A DNA stretch of 64,000 bases from Apiospora phragmitis (taxonomy: Eukaryota; Ascomycota; Sordariomycetes; Amphisphaeriales; Apiosporaceae): contig JAQQWL010000008.1 of NCBI GenBank assembly GCA_038363925.1, forward strand, positions 558,001 to 622,000, read 5' to 3'. The translations under genes were made by a program, and so were the position numbers. Shown one piece after another: positions 11,677-25,054 of this stretch; positions within the stretch are counted from its first letter, which is position 1; each line of letters begins with the position of its first letter. Below the pieces are notes generated by a model. It was not told the origin of the DNA and did not search any database. It worked only from the letters and a program-made list of their open reading frames with translations.

Positions 11677-12906
11677 TTAGTGCATCGCCATTTGTTGTCC
11701 TTTATACTCGTCATGAGAGTACGAGTTGTATTGCGACAAGTGCTGTTGCGATTGTTGCTGAGGGTAGGCGGGCATACTAGTGGGCTGAGGCGTCGGTGTG
11801 ACCGGGCATCGAGGGGGAACATATTTGTTCATCGGGTCTGCCACACCGAAGTGGACGCCATCCGGAGTAATCGGGGGTGTCAGGTAGCCATCAGCAACTC
11901 CAATCACCGCACCACCCTTCTGAGGGGTGCTGTAGATGCTGGATGCCTTGGCTGCCAGTACTGGCTCAGCGGACGGTGACGGAGGCTCAGCACGTCGGGA
12001 GATGGCTGCTTGATGGGCCAAAAAATCCGCCAGTCTTCCGGATACTCGAGACAGGTGGGGCGAGGAGTACTTTCGGGACAGCGTGATAGAGGGTTGGTGC
12101 AGCTGTTGCGACAACGCCAACAGTGTGGCGTTCTCGACCTGATCCCACTCTCCATCGTTGATTTCGGGTCGACCAAGGATCGCACGGGCGAGAGCCAGCG
12201 AGGATCGCGCCATGACCGAAGGCTTCGTGGAGACGAACTCTCGGTGGTAAAGGGCGATCTCGCAAAGATAGGCCGCCATGTGCTCGACTTCACGGTCATC
12301 GGCCTCCTCAGCAACTATAAGCTGTGAGAAGAAGTCAACAGTCGGGTGCCCAATGGCCCACTCGAGGGTGTTGAGGACGTGCATCTCCATCTGCGTGAAC
12401 ATGCCGGAGTCGTACAAACCACAGCACATGTTGTTCAACTCGTTGATTTGCGGGACACGATCCTTCTTGTCACCGTACTTGGCAGCGATGAGAAGAGCCG
12501 CGCAGCCCACGAGCTGATAGTGTTGCTTATACACGACGCGCTTGGAGCAGTAGCGGTCCAGGAGGTTGATGGTCAGGAACAGAGTCTCGGGGAGGAGAGC
12601 GAAGGCGGCGTGTGCCTCAATGAGGAAGTCGACCAGGTAAGGTCGCATAAACCATTGGATCTCACGCTGCATGTCGATCAGGTTGGCATCGGGCAGGGTC
12701 TCGTCCTCCATGTGTCGCATATGTTGCATGATGTCCTCCAAGTACTCTTCGCCCGTAAGGCGCGAGAGCTCGTTGCCGATCATATCTTGCCGACTCCGTG
12801 CCAGCAACTTGGCAGTCTCCCGGGAGGGAAGACGCAAGTTCTGCAGCTCATCAGGACCTGCGAAGTATCCGCTGTCGGTCGAGTTGTTGACGTACGCCAT
12901 GATCAA
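11677..12906 (-). CDS. G1/S-specific cyclin (Cln-type)
   Basis: A single uninterrupted reading frame encodes 409 aa (407 if the second Met, at 12900, is used). The cyclin box spans about residues 80-186, with the hallmark MRPYLVDFLIE (87-97), the NLLDRYCSKR helix, the ALLIAAKYGDKK segment and the C-terminal helix before IGHPTVDFF. A second cyclin-fold-like half follows to about 300. The tail contains several Ser/Thr-Pro sites (STPQK, LTPPITP, CPVTPTP), a Gln-rich stretch and no globular domain; Cln-type cyclins are often turned over through such CDK sites. It should activate the main cyclin-dependent kinase at Start. The leader just upstream (12907 to about 13060) is pyrimidine-rich on the coding strand, a common transcription-start context in filamentous fungi. 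Confidence 0.9.
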   Translation of the reverse strand: MIMAYVNNSTDSGYFAGPDELQNLRLPSRETAKLLARSRQDMIGNELSRLTGEEYLEDIMQHMRHMEDETLPDANLIDMQREIQWFMRPYLVDFLIEAHAAFALLPETLFLTINLLDRYCSKRVVYKQHYQLVGCAALLIAAKYGDKKDRVPQINELNNMCCGLYDSGMFTQMEMHVLNTLEWAIGHPTVDFFSQLIVAEEADDREVEHMAAYLCEIALYHREFVSTKPSVMARSSLALARAILGRPEINDGEWDQVENATLLALSQQLHQPSITLSRKYSSPHLSRVSGRLADFLAHQAAISRRAEPPSPSAEPVLAAKASSIYSTPQKGGAVIGVADGYLTPPITPDGVHFGVADPMNKYVPPRCPVTPTPQPTSMPAYPQQQSQQHLSQYNSYSHDEYKGQQMAMH

Positions 12907-14771
12907 GGATTAGGTAGTAGTGTTGGTATATCTCGTTGACGTTCCACGCGATTGGTGCTGAAAGAGTGACGGCCAGGTTCTCCAGGAATCTTGGGGGATT
13001 GGATTGTTCGGATTGTTGAGAGAGTGGAAGTATTATGGTCAGGCTAAGAAGGGGTCGAATGAGTGACAGATCCCAACTGCGTGAACCGTGAATTATTACA
13101 ATATTAAAAGAGTGTGATGAATATGATCCAGTAAATGAATGACCGTGGCCGAAAGATTGCCGAAACAGGAAATCAGATAGATGGAAAGATTCGAGAGGAC
13201 TCGGGTAAGGAGCAGCTCTTTATGAAAAAGGCTTCGGTTGGATGCTTCTGCAACGAGATCTCCGTTAGCTGCGGGTCCTACACGAGCTCCACACTCCTCC
13301 ATGACAGGGACAGAATTGAGACCCAATATCGCATGTTGAGTTCCCCTCGAGCCAGGGCAACAATCTGAGGCATCTATAGGCTCCCACCCATCTATAGGTG
13401 GGGGGAAGGAGTCCATGTGGCTTTGACTGGCACGTAAATGCGCGGTTGATTCCTATTCCAGGCCCGCCTTGCGCCAATTCACGTGCACCGGAGAATAAAA
13501 AAGAATTAGAAGAGCCCTTACCGCCACGATTGAGACCAGGAAATTGAATACTTCCTGGATTAGCTGATGGGAACACCGAGTTAACGAGTCCCACGACGAA
13601 AGCTGGTCGGTGTCGACGTAGAGTGAGTGCGGAGAAAGACCGGGAGTAACTAGGCCTCGACAGGATCGAACTACACGAGGAAATGGGATTATTAGACGTC
13701 TCAAATTGCAAGCAAATCGCAGCGCAGCCGGCGGCTGTAATGGTACGCACCTCGACACTTGCACAGCTCTACAGCTTCAGAAGACGACTTGGATCATGTA
13801 GGTCGTATGGAAGATCCTCAGAATCCGGGATTAGACCTAGTGTTGGTCTAAAGCCGGTACAATCTGGGGGGAAGATCCACTTGATTGGGATGGGCCAAAG
13901 TCAGATTCCAGGTGCAGTAAATGACACACGGTAGTCGACGGCGTTGAGGGCGGCGGCTGAGGAATGAAAGTTTGCCGGGAGTCTGACGGAGGACGGATAG
14001 AGGAAGGACCCGAAGGGGGAGGTTGTGTCAAATTGTAAATTCCTGGTCGAAAAGCCCGAGGAATCCCAATTGTATCACAGGAGATTGGCAGAAGAGAGAT
14101 ATTGGAATTAACCAAGAGGAAGCAGGGAAAAGAAAGAAGATTGGTCGACTGGTAACCAACTCCTTTAAGATCTACTGTTCTTCTGCTATCATCTCTTCTC
14201 GACCCTAATTCCTTTTTTCCTTTTCTATGGGGGGCGGACTGGTGGGGAGTATGGGCGAGCTTGGTAATGACTGGTGCCCAGATTCAGACTCTCTTCCTTC
14301 CCTCCTTATGAATGGCTCAGCTGAGACTCTCGGAGGGGTTTTCTTGGCAGTAAGGGAGGAGAATGAATGGATTCGGATGAAGGAGGATAGAGGGAAGGAA
14401 GGAGAGAGAGCGTGAATGTCTTTTCGAGTTGGAGGAGGATGGTTGTAATGAAAAAGGATTGGAAGAGATTGGCCTACTGGCACTTTTAAGACACTTGCTT
14501 GGACGAGCCCACTTTGGCACCCCAAGCAGCGTAGCAGACAAAGCACCACTACCAAGGAAAGGAAAGGAAGCACACCACACACCCACACACCTGCAGCGAA
14601 GAACTGGAGACAGCCGACTGGGAGTAGCAGAGGGGAGCATCCAGCGACGCCAGCCCGGACCAGGGCCAGGATAGACCCAGCAAGGTACGAGCGCCCGTGA
14701 GCCTGTAAGGACGTGAGATTTTGTCAGGTACAAGGTAGTCGTATCTTAATGCTGGCACCAGCACTAGCCTT

Positions 14772-14784
14772 GGGGGGGGGGGGG
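14772..14784. repeat. G13 homopolymer
   Basis: An uninterrupted run of 13 G lies in the putative upstream region of the cyclin gene, immediately before a TACCGTA/GTACAGTACAC stretch. Such runs are unstable and often mis-sized in assemblies. Confidence 0.9.
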
Positions 14785-16104
14785 TGGAATACCACGTACC
14801 GTATACTGGACTGTACAGTACACTGCCCTTCTGCTGTTGCGTTGCTTCTTCTATTTCTCCGCTGGACCCAAGTGCCCTTTTAGTAACAGATCCTCTCTCG
14901 CTCTCTCTGGCGCGTTCTATTGTCGCAGTGCTCCTTTTCTCTGCTACATACGTGCCTGATGCCTGCCACTGGGTATTCGAGCCGTTTCCCTACCCGCAAG
15001 GATGAACGGTGCAAAGGGAAAAAGCCACACGCACACGCGGAGCCCAAGCGAATCCAGTTGGGACGATCCGATGATGCCTGGGAACCTGAAGCACCAGTGT
15101 GAGAGCGAGCATAAGCCCAGTACAGTGCGAGCGAAACAACAGGTGATTCCCGTCTGCCCGTCAGAGCAGATAGACAGAACCTTGCTACTTCTCAGGGACC
15201 AGTCGTGATAAGTGGGGGAATTGAGAGTTATTGACTTGTTGAGCATCTGTGCCAGGACATAGCATAACGACAATGGAATGACTCGACTATGTATGCTCGA
15301 CCGCTGTGTTATTTATGTTTGCGAGCATCGCCCTATCTGTTTATACTTTCCATCCATCGTCAGATACAAAACTTCTTCTTCAGAAACACCTCTGTCAACC
15401 ATCCATCCACACGTGTACTGATTCATCTGATCTCGTCAATGTTATTGTGTTGATGAGCGGTCGGGAGGCCGAGTTTACCTACTTTTTGTGCAGCTCGCTT
15501 GCTGACGAACCACTCAGAAGTCCCAGGTGGCCGGTTTCTTTGTTTGTTTGTTTAGCGCACGCATAATAGGTCTTCTTCCAGTAGGCCCCTCGCCATGCAT
15601 ACATGTAGGATTAGGAGGATGCGTGTGGCTATTGTGTATGTCATGTCACGATTGTGTATGCACGTAATGCCTTTCGGTGGAGTTCAGAGGCAGGCAGCCA
15701 TCTGTATTGTACATATGTACAGTATCCGGCTGGGCCTCCTTTGTTAGACCGACCGCCAATTTGACTCTTACTACCTGCTTGGCTCTCCACGAGATGAGGG
15801 ACCCATTACATAGTAGGAGGTGATGCCATCATCAAACTAGCCCGGCATGTTCTCGCAGGTCCCTCCTCCTCACGAAGATTTGCATCATGCCCGCTGAGGA
15901 GATAGTAGGAGATATTGACTCCACATAGTGAGTGGTTAATGCCGGACGTGTATATTACGCGACTTTTGGCGAAGATCAAGCTTAGAAGTAGGTAGCGTTA
16001 AAGTGTTTTTTATTCGTGTGCTCAATATGTAGCGAGCGACGCGTTTGTAGAGGAGCTATTGCGGCGCGGTTTTAGGTGGGATGTACTACTGGAGGGATTG
16101 CTTT

Positions 16105-16132
16105 AGCACTGAAGCCTCAAGCCTTCAGTGCT
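16105..16132. repeat. Perfect 10-bp inverted repeat, 8-nt loop
   Basis: AGCACTGAAG at 16105-16114 and its exact reverse complement at 16123-16132 flank an 8-nt loop. It lies within the gene-poor interval, far from any supported gene. A hairpin in an unannotated transcript or a dyad protein-binding site are both possible. Confidence 0.75.
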
Positions 16133-17201
16133 TCCTGGTCGGCTCAGCGGGGTTACTGATACAGTGTTCATGATCGACCTAATTATGTCTCGGCACCGTA
16201 CCAACAAATCTCCTACAGTCCTGTCTCTTGGGCTCTACTGTGTTTGATGTCATTTAAAAGATTCATGCTGTTGGCCGTCGTCCGTTTGTATGGCTAACCC
16301 CAACGACAAAAAAGAAGGTATAGCTTCAAGAACTTCGTGTGCATGAACAGAGGATATACCCTTCACCGTAATTGGCGTGGCAATGGGCACTGCCTAGCAC
16401 AGCAGTCAAGCACAACATACGACAGGGCCTGCGTACAGCATTTAAACAGAAAATCGGCTCCAGAATGCCACCACGGGCTTGTTTCGCCCATTGAAAGGGG
16501 AGGACCCAGGTCGATCAGTGATACAACGATCATCATGAGGAGCGAGCTAATGCACATCAGTCACGCTGCAAATGTATATCTCACGTATGGGCCGGTACTA
16601 CTAATCTACTCGAGAATCCCCCGTCAGATGCTGGCTGGGCTGAAAAAAAAGGACGGAGGAGGGATATGCCCGCATCTCTTCCTAACCACCATTGCTCTTG
16701 TTGGCTCGCGAACATGGGGGCAGTAAGCCCGTCTGCGTCTAGCGTGGCCCTCAGCCCTTGGCTTCTGCACGAATACAAGGCATTGGGTTCCTAGAGCCGG
16801 ACCATTCACCACGCCATGGGAGCTATCTCTAGGTCTCTTGGGGGTGGCTTCGAACCAATAAAGGCTCTCAAACGCGGTCAAACACGACTGGACAATCAAT
16901 TAAAAATGCGCGTGTACTGTGTCTAAATGCCAAAAGCCTGATTGACGGGACATGCATCTAAAAGACACGCACACGCACGATAGTAAGCTCGTCCCTATAC
17001 GCGGGTGGTCTTCTTCGACTAGGTTAGGAGTGCGCGTGTGCTTCTTCAAGGGCCAGACTTTTGGGGCCATACCCATCTGGAGGGCCATCACGCAACTGAA
17101 ATCGCGACTCCGTCGCCAATCGTGGGGATGCATATACCAGTATAGTCGATACACATCTGGGTTATCTATTATGGCCCGGCCGTCTAGATGGCCGCCTCCT
17201 G

Positions 17202-17237
17202 AGTGGCTTGCCTCCGCGTGAGATGACGCAAGCCACT
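17202..17237. repeat. Perfect 10-bp inverted repeat, 16-nt loop
   Basis: AGTGGCTTGC at 17202-17211 is repeated as its exact reverse complement at 17228-17237. A GC-rich dyad (CGGCC...GGCCG) lies just to the left near 17178-17195. No gene is seen around it. Confidence 0.75.
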
Positions 17238-20200
17238 TAACAAGGGCCTCTCTTGAAAAAGTAGGGTGGGGCTGATGGTCCATTCGTTGTGAGCATAAGT
17301 TTGAGAAGTTGGTATGTATCCCGTGATTGGCTATTCTATAGGCACCGATTGCTTCAAGACCTGCTTGTGCTTCCGCTTGCCGTGGTCAATATATGACCTG
17401 TATTCATTACACCAGCTCCTACACCTCTGGATCTGATATACTTTACACTTTGGATAGGGGGGCATCTGTCATTTCGTCTCTCCACAAATTACGTCGTTCC
17501 TCATCTGCATTACGTCCAGACACGTTTGACCGCAAAGCAGCGAGAAAAGTGAAGCTGCAAATACGGTATGTATATCTAACTTACAGGGGTTGTCACACCA
17601 GCTGAACTCATCCACACGCGTACCTGCCGAATTTGGTACAGCCAATGTGCTGCAAGGAGCCATCTTCCCGTGTATCTGGCTGTAGCAATAGTAGGACATG
17701 TACTGTACGCAGTTGTTATTTAAAGATCCGATGACATGGCACTCTCTGCGCAACCTTTGGTATTAGGAGTTAGAATTGTGTATTAGTATATCCGTATCCG
17801 TACATGCTTTCAGCTATTGTCTATGCTTGAGCCAATGCATATCCCACGCTACACCCCCACAGAGATTGATATAAGCTAAGATAACATCCCTCCCGCCCCA
17901 AACCTTAACTCCGACATACTGGCACAGTATCACTTTCAACCCTTTAATATATATACTGAAGTGATATGGAATATAATGGTTCGCAATGGCGACTGGTTTC
18001 CTGTGCGATTTGTACGGCTTCTGGTAGCTGCAAATCGGTAGAGGATCGAGAGGGTTTGCTTTTCCGCTGGTTGACCATTGGTGGCTATCAATACCACGAG
18101 CAGAAGAACCACCCGAGATCCGCTCAAAAGAATGTGATATTTCTCCCAGCGTGATGCTCGAAGCCTTCGACTCGAGCGGTGTGATTCATACTATCGTTCT
18201 CGCCACCCTTGTTCCTTTGCCTTTCAATGTACGGAAACGGAGACCATCGCGGGAGTTGCCCTCTGCTCGTCGCCAACCTGCGCGCCATGAGCGGATTATC
18301 GTGAAATTTTCAGCAGTAAATTCGAGGGGCCGGGAGCTCTAGAATCAACTCTAGGGACGACTACGGGACTATAGCAGTAGCCCCTCCTTGCAGGAAAATT
18401 TGCTACGGTCTCTTCCCTTCTATACTCCTCCGTGCGGTGTATGCGGCTCCAGCAACACCGGTGCAAAATGGGGATGCCCCTCATTCAAGAGGCAATACCC
18501 TTTCCGCAGGTAGCTTGACAACTTCCGCCAATTACTCGCAAGATCAGAATTTGCACCGCTAATGCGTGTTGACCTGAGCGTTCTGTCATCAAGCGTGCTT
18601 GACTCCTCTGCAATACTCCCACTCCGCAGAGAGGCTGGGACGGCAGTAGATGGCGGCCACTTGAGGGAAGCAAGGTCGAATCAAGTTGATTCCACCATGG
18701 CCTCCTATCAGCATATGCTCCGGCTACCTGCTTACAATGCGTTTGTGTCATCAGCCTCAGCGGCTCACTTACCAGTGTGAACCCCAGAAAATACCCAATT
18801 TAGACATTACTTCATGACTATTAGTGCCTTCATAAAGCCTGCCCAGTTCCTTCTTAGCAGTGAGTTGAACAAGGAACTAATGCAAGCGGCGGCCGGCTGA
18901 TGAATGCATCCCCTAGCCGCATTGCTCGTTTATGACGTGTTTCCTTCGCGTCTCAGTGGGGATAATAAAAGCTTCGTCCCCCTGCACGGGGCGTTAGTTT
19001 ACGTTAAAGTTAAGTACTCCCTGCCTATCTCTATCTGTTCATTGTAACATGGGATTTCGTCAGTTCGTCATATGGACTTTCTTCTTTTCCCATGTCAAAT
19101 GTTTGAAGTTTAACACACTGTTCCAGCGCCTGCAAAATTGTTGCAATAGGGGAACTGAACCACTGTCAAGCGCCTGTAACTGAGTGTGCCCCTTAACATT
19201 GCTGCGCATTTCAAGGAGGTTGCTGAGCAAACGCGATATGCACTCCCTCTCAATATTGTAGCTGTTTTAATCAAACAGCCCAAAAATAATGGCTGTTACT
19301 GGCAGTGGACACGGCCTTGGCTCCTCAAACTCCACCCCTTCCTGGCCCCCCCTGGTTTGAGCGCCGAAGTTCGAACGTCCGCTGTCTCCATCCTCCCTTT
19401 CTTTAGTCCCATTCGAACGTCGCGTCAAACGGCTATTACGGAGCAACCACGTACAGTAAGGATTCAATCTCCGACGCCTCGTGGCCAGATTGCCACAGTG
19501 TACAGCAGCACGCTGGCGCACTTACTAGTGCGTCGGACAGCATTAATAAGAGCATTATTAGGAGCGCCATGTATAGCATCCTCGCATCTCCTATCCAACG
19601 CGTGGGGAATCCTTTCAGGGCATCAGCACATGTCCCGTTTGGAGGCCCGTTCGTCGCCAGCCTTGCTGTGACCTGATGATGCTACGAGCCGTTTGGCGGA
19701 CCGCACGGCGGCACGGCGGAATGGCGCTGGCGAAGGGATTTCTAGCAGTCTCTTTTTTCATCTTCGCTACCCGGTCCCCCAGACGACCGGATCCTTCTGG
19801 TGTCAAGTTTGCCCGTCCGGGTAGCAAAAGATTGAAGCCCAGGGCGACAGCGTTACAAACACCTCAGTGGTAACACAGCACTTGCCTAGACAGACAGGGA
19901 CAGAATTTGTTCGTTTGCTTTCCGCGTCATCAAAGAACGCGATGTAATCTCGGAGTACACGTTGATAATAAAACGGGCGTCGCGAGAAATATAGTGATTT
20001 GCATTGATAAACGGGCCCTAAGCTGGTCTTCTAATATGGGCAGTAGATTGAAGATTGATACTCTGCAATGTACCATGGGTTCATCTTCAGAGCCTGAGAG
20101 CTGTCTGGTCCCGATAAACAAATGCATAAAGGGTGTCTAATCGTGCCATGCAATCAGCATTATGGAGAGGCTAATTCCCTTCTGGACCCGAACGGCCGGG

Positions 20201-23200
20201 GCAGGACCCGATATAGTCGTAGTGGATCGACGATCTAGAATAAAAAGAGAAACAGGGGTCTAGCGGGGATATGCAAATACATACCGCGCCTACACAATTG
20301 AGGCTGACTCAGAAAGGCTGAGGGTACAAGCATAAGAACCCACCGGCTCGGGTCCAACATAATTCTGGAAAGCCATGCGACGATATATACATGGATAGCG
20401 TTGTCCAAGCCTGGGGATAATTGGGATAGCATATGTTGTGCAAGCTGGGTACTGGTCACTATGCCTATTCGTGCATAGCATCAAATGCTTAAACCATTAA
20501 ACGTTCACATCTCATTTATAGTTCTGCATTATGCCATTCTAAGCTTCGAACGTGGCTTACCTAAAACCATCTCACCAGACAGCTGTCACATCGTCTGATC
20601 ATTGATGCTGTGCGTTGCGTACGAATTGACTTTTGGCGTCAACACCGTTCGTTCGATACATACTGTAGCTGTAGTGTAGCTAGGTACTTGGTAGCGGACA
20701 GAGTGCTTGCAGTTCGCCCTCCGACCGGCCGAATGCGCAACGATATTTTCACGGCCCACCCAGCTCCATTCCATCATCCCATCTTGCTTCTGTTCCGCAA
20801 CTTCAGAAATTTTCACGGTCGTCCCGGCCCGCCGGTTGCCCCGGTACGACATTCGGTCTCCGGCATGAGACATTGGCACACTGTTTGACTAGGTCGCTGA
20901 TAGCTTCTCCTCACTGGCTGTCACTAATGTCGGTGGCTGATTGTTTGTACGTACGAACAACACACGCCGGCACCCGACGCAACGCCGCATCTGCGAGGTT
21001 TTCTTTCCTCACTCGCGCGCGGCTTCTCCCGCATCAGTCCAACTCTATTCCGCACGGCTCTGAATCATGTTCGGACGTCAAACAAGCTTGATCTGACACT
21101 TCTCGAACAGACTTCAGAGCGTACAGTACCACGTCTGATAGTGGCCTGTAGTCCCTCTGTAGGGCTACACACTGTGTCACGCCGCAAACCCAAGTTGCCT
21201 TGACAGCTTGGAATATTGGCGCTAACACATTAATAATGCCTGCGCAGTCCATCAGAAGGATATGCTGCACTGTACACATACAAATTTTCTAAGATCTTTG
21301 TAACCTGTTGGTGTTGGTAGTTCCTCTCAACACCACCTGCATACATTGCGAGTCGTCGGATGTTTCAAGATTATGAAGAGCAACCGTCTATCGCTTACCA
21401 AGTCACACAATGTCGTATTCCATCGATGTTTTCCCCGCTCCCAGGGCAGCCTGCATGCCGCCGGGCCGTCAGGCTCTCACGGCAAGGAAGAGAACAGCGC
21501 ACTGTATGTAATTGATGTCGCGCCGCATGTGCTTGTGCTTGTGCTTGCATATCATATCACACACCACATGAGAGAATGCTTGCACTCGGAGATGGATTAC
21601 ATATCTGAATGATATCCTTCTGTTTCTTGGTTCCGTTAATGCAGGGACCAAAAGCAACTGCACTGGTGGCAGATCCGATCAGTATGTATCTGAATCATCA
21701 GTGTACTACAGCTACACGACGCACGACTCCCTATATGTACATAGGTGCTTCGTTTGAGAGATGCCACGGCGAACATTATGGTTAAGGTTCATATTGCCGC
21801 CATTAACGGGACACGATAGTCCAATGAGTTGAATTGTTGCATTCGGCGCCGAGGTAAGTAAGCAATTACAAAAAAGCTCTACTGATACGCTAGGACGTTC
21901 CCGTTCTCCCTCAAGCCGTATTTTGCCCTTGACCACTACCTGTGACCACCCGGAACGCTCAATTTGCTTCTCCTTTTGGGGGAGCTTGCAACCTCTTGGC
22001 GTCGTAGGTAGCATCTCGAAGGAACAGCCTGAAAGCCTTGGAAAAGGCGATTCCCAACCTAGAAAGCAGCACGCGCGCTGTGATTCGGCGGCCTGCAGCT
22101 TGCTTAATGAGACATTCTTGGTAATGCCTAGGTAAGGCCCTCCCAAGTGCCGAATCATCGGTTCGCTCACTTAAAGGATATGCGGTGGCTGGGAGTCACC
22201 CAAAACGGCCTGGCTAACCATTGGTACTATACTATTTTGGTAGCCAGCCGCCGGGGGAGCACGCGGTTGTTTCCAAGATTGTGCCGCTGTACGAGCATCT
22301 GAGCTAGGGACGATAATGGCAATGCCCCGGCCTCGGCGCGCATTAGGTTCCTACCATAGGACTCGAGGAGAAAAGAAAAAGGACGCTGCGGCCGCCCAAT
22401 AGTCTTCTGCCGAAGCTTGCTGAATGACTTGAAATGCCTTGCCGCCCGAATGCAAATCGTCAGCATCTCGAGCTTACTATCGCCTCTATAGACGATTGAT
22501 TCCCGGTTTTTGCTACGCTTGCATCCAGAGCTGCATGCAGGCCGCCCACACTGGAAATCGACGCGAGCCAACCCCCGTAGCCGGAGCTACCAAAGAGGTA
22601 TAGCCGGAGCGATATAGCCAGGAGACCAAACGATCCTGCATATATTTACGAGATCGATGTCCAAATGGGACCGTAGCATCAATTTCTAACATATGTCCTG
22701 TTTGACTCGCCAAATACCAGGAACCGACTCTTGGCAACACTTGAGGATGCACCCAAGGCGCTTTGATAGCGGCCTGTACTGCGGATAGATAGGCTCCCGA
22801 CTACATCTCACGATGACATGGCCTCTTACATAGCACTCTCCTTTCGCCCCTCAGTAGCGGCTTTTTCACCTCTGCATACACAAAAGTGGGAGGCTCCTAT
22901 TTCCGGCGCAAAGGACCTGTGTTATCCGGGGTAAGTCAGATGTCTTTTGACTGCGTACGCGATCTTGATTGGCTCGACGCACTGCACCAGCCTTGTCCAT
23001 GGCGATGCAGCTTACTCTTCCCCATACTGGGGATAGACTGGCTACTTTGGGAAAGAATGTGCGCTGTGTTTCGTTTCTACGATTCCTCACATCTGCGTAT
23101 CCGTAGATATGCACTGCACGTCGATCTAGCCATGTCTGTATGGAAATCCGAGAGCGGATAACTACGCCGCGCCGTATGGTCAGGCAAGCAGCGAGTAAGC

Positions 23201-25054
23201 TGGACTGGCCATTCTGTCTGAAGTTGATATGAAAAATGTCGACATATGATAGATGTATGTTTCATGAAGTAAAGTTGACTAGCAACCGCGCATAGGAGAG
23301 TTACAGCTGCGCCATAACGCACACAGTGTCAGTAGTAGGAGTGTGTCGCATCGGCGGACAGAGAATGAAGGTCATACACTTGACAAGGTTTGCATGGATC
23401 GTGAATGACAGCCCGGTCCTTCCAAGCCAAGGTATTGAACCTCCTGTCCGTGTCATGTCGAATGACTGTGGGTGGGCACACGACACACGAAAAAAATAGC
23501 ATCCTACGCCGCGTCTGAAAGTGCGTGTTGGGACGCGTTTAGTTCACGGAAGTGTTTGAGTTGAGGATGACCCTTTGCACATGCATATGCGCATCTTAGT
23601 TGCAACCATGGTGACACAGAAAGGGCCTCAACCAAGTCAGCCTAGACAGACTGTCGTCAGGTATTAGGCATGGTTTGCGAAGAAGAAGACGAATTGCCGT
23701 GCTAACCATCAATCATCATGACTTTGCATTGCACCGCGTGCGTCCGTCCCACCACCAAGGTCCCGAGCAATAAAACCACTTTACGCGTCGAGCCACATTT
23801 CGAAACAAGGCCATTCTGGATTCCTCAATCAATTGGAGCAGAGAGTTCATGCTAAGCCACGCTTGACCTTGTCAATCTGCCAATCTGCAAGCCACTGCGC
23901 GAAGGGCATGTCCCTTGAACCTCTCAATTTCCAAATGCGGTTTAATAGGTTGGGTAAGGCACGCCCGTTCATCTCCGACTGTAATCTTCTCAAGCAAGCC
24001 TCTCTGGTCGACTCTTCCCCCGATAGGCTTTGAGCACTTGGCACCCAATGCAATGAGGCGGCAGGTTAGCAGGCCAACGAGATTCTCCGGTCATCCCTCA
24101 CCTTATCAGCTGCTTTATGCTCGATATTGCTTCGCTAACTTGATTGATCCCAAGCTGATTAACTTGTTGGGCAGCCGGTCAAGGGAGGCGAGCGGGTTAC
24201 GTCCTTCTGGGGCTAGCTGACCTGCCAGGTATACCATACCGTGCCTAGCACTCGCTCAATCCTTTTCGGTTGTGCTGTCGCTCTCTCGTGGCCACCCAAC
24301 AAGTCACCTCGCGCTTACTCGCATCTCTAGTCTCGGTCTGAGAGTGAGAGGCGCGCCTCCCTGGATGCACGCACGAATTAATGGCTGGCCCTCTACGTGG
24401 ACGATGCCCGCTTCAGTAAGCGTCTGTCATCCAGCGTGGGTGTGATTTGGTTACCCGCGACAAAATCATGCATGGTCATTTCCGGGCGGAACGCAACTAG
24501 GTCCAGGGCGAAATGAGAAGTCATCACAGCTGGAATTGCCGTGTCTCATGGCCACCAGGCGAGCAGATCCGCAAACGGCATCCCACTGTGACATGCTTTT
24601 TGGCTGCAAGTCCGATGTCTAATCTTCCTTTTTTTCCTTTTGTGTCTCATCACTCGTCACAATTTGGAAGGCCAACATAACTCGGGTACTGGAATGCATT
24701 TGGTGATTTACTAATCTTCGGCTTTTATTAGTCTCGAAATGGTTGGATGGCCTGTGAAACAGAATCCAAGCCCTTCCACCACACCGCACCTCAGGGGTAT
24801 TTCGGTCAATGTCTCGATAGGCCTATACAGGCCTAACTCATGATATGGGACTAAGCTTTGTGGGCGGTTTGTTGTCACCACGTTCGCACCAGTAGGCAGT
24901 ATTGCTGAACAGTCCAAAACCAAAGGCGGGAGCACTTGCTTGCCCGGGGTGGTGAGCAAATCCCCGGGCACCCAGCGACGGTCTATCTTTCGCGAAGGAT
25001 TTCTTTCGCCTGGAAACAAGCGATGCCTCATATGCGGTACAACTTCCACCGGCT

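Larger units (their letters stand above)
12907..25054. other. Gene-poor interval of about 12 kb
   Basis: Nothing here is recognisable as a protein gene. All open frames are short (the longest are about 150-160 aa at 13265-13750, 19186-19671 and 21712-22170), lack conserved motifs and have no clean splice partners. The first 2-2.5 kb are the probable promoter and long 5' leader of the cyclin gene. Two perfect 10-bp inverted repeats and a G13 run are listed separately. Composition is ordinary and not RIP-mutated, so this is not simply an old transposon block. Non-coding transcripts cannot be excluded. Confidence 0.5.

Noticed and set aside
13265..13750. 161-aa minus-strand frame upstream of the cyclin
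   Set aside because: No conserved motif; position fits the cyclin 5' leader or promoter.
16840..16870. TTCGAA-type T-loop-like sequence suggesting a tRNA
   Set aside because: Flanking bases do not pair as a T-stem and no other arms are present.
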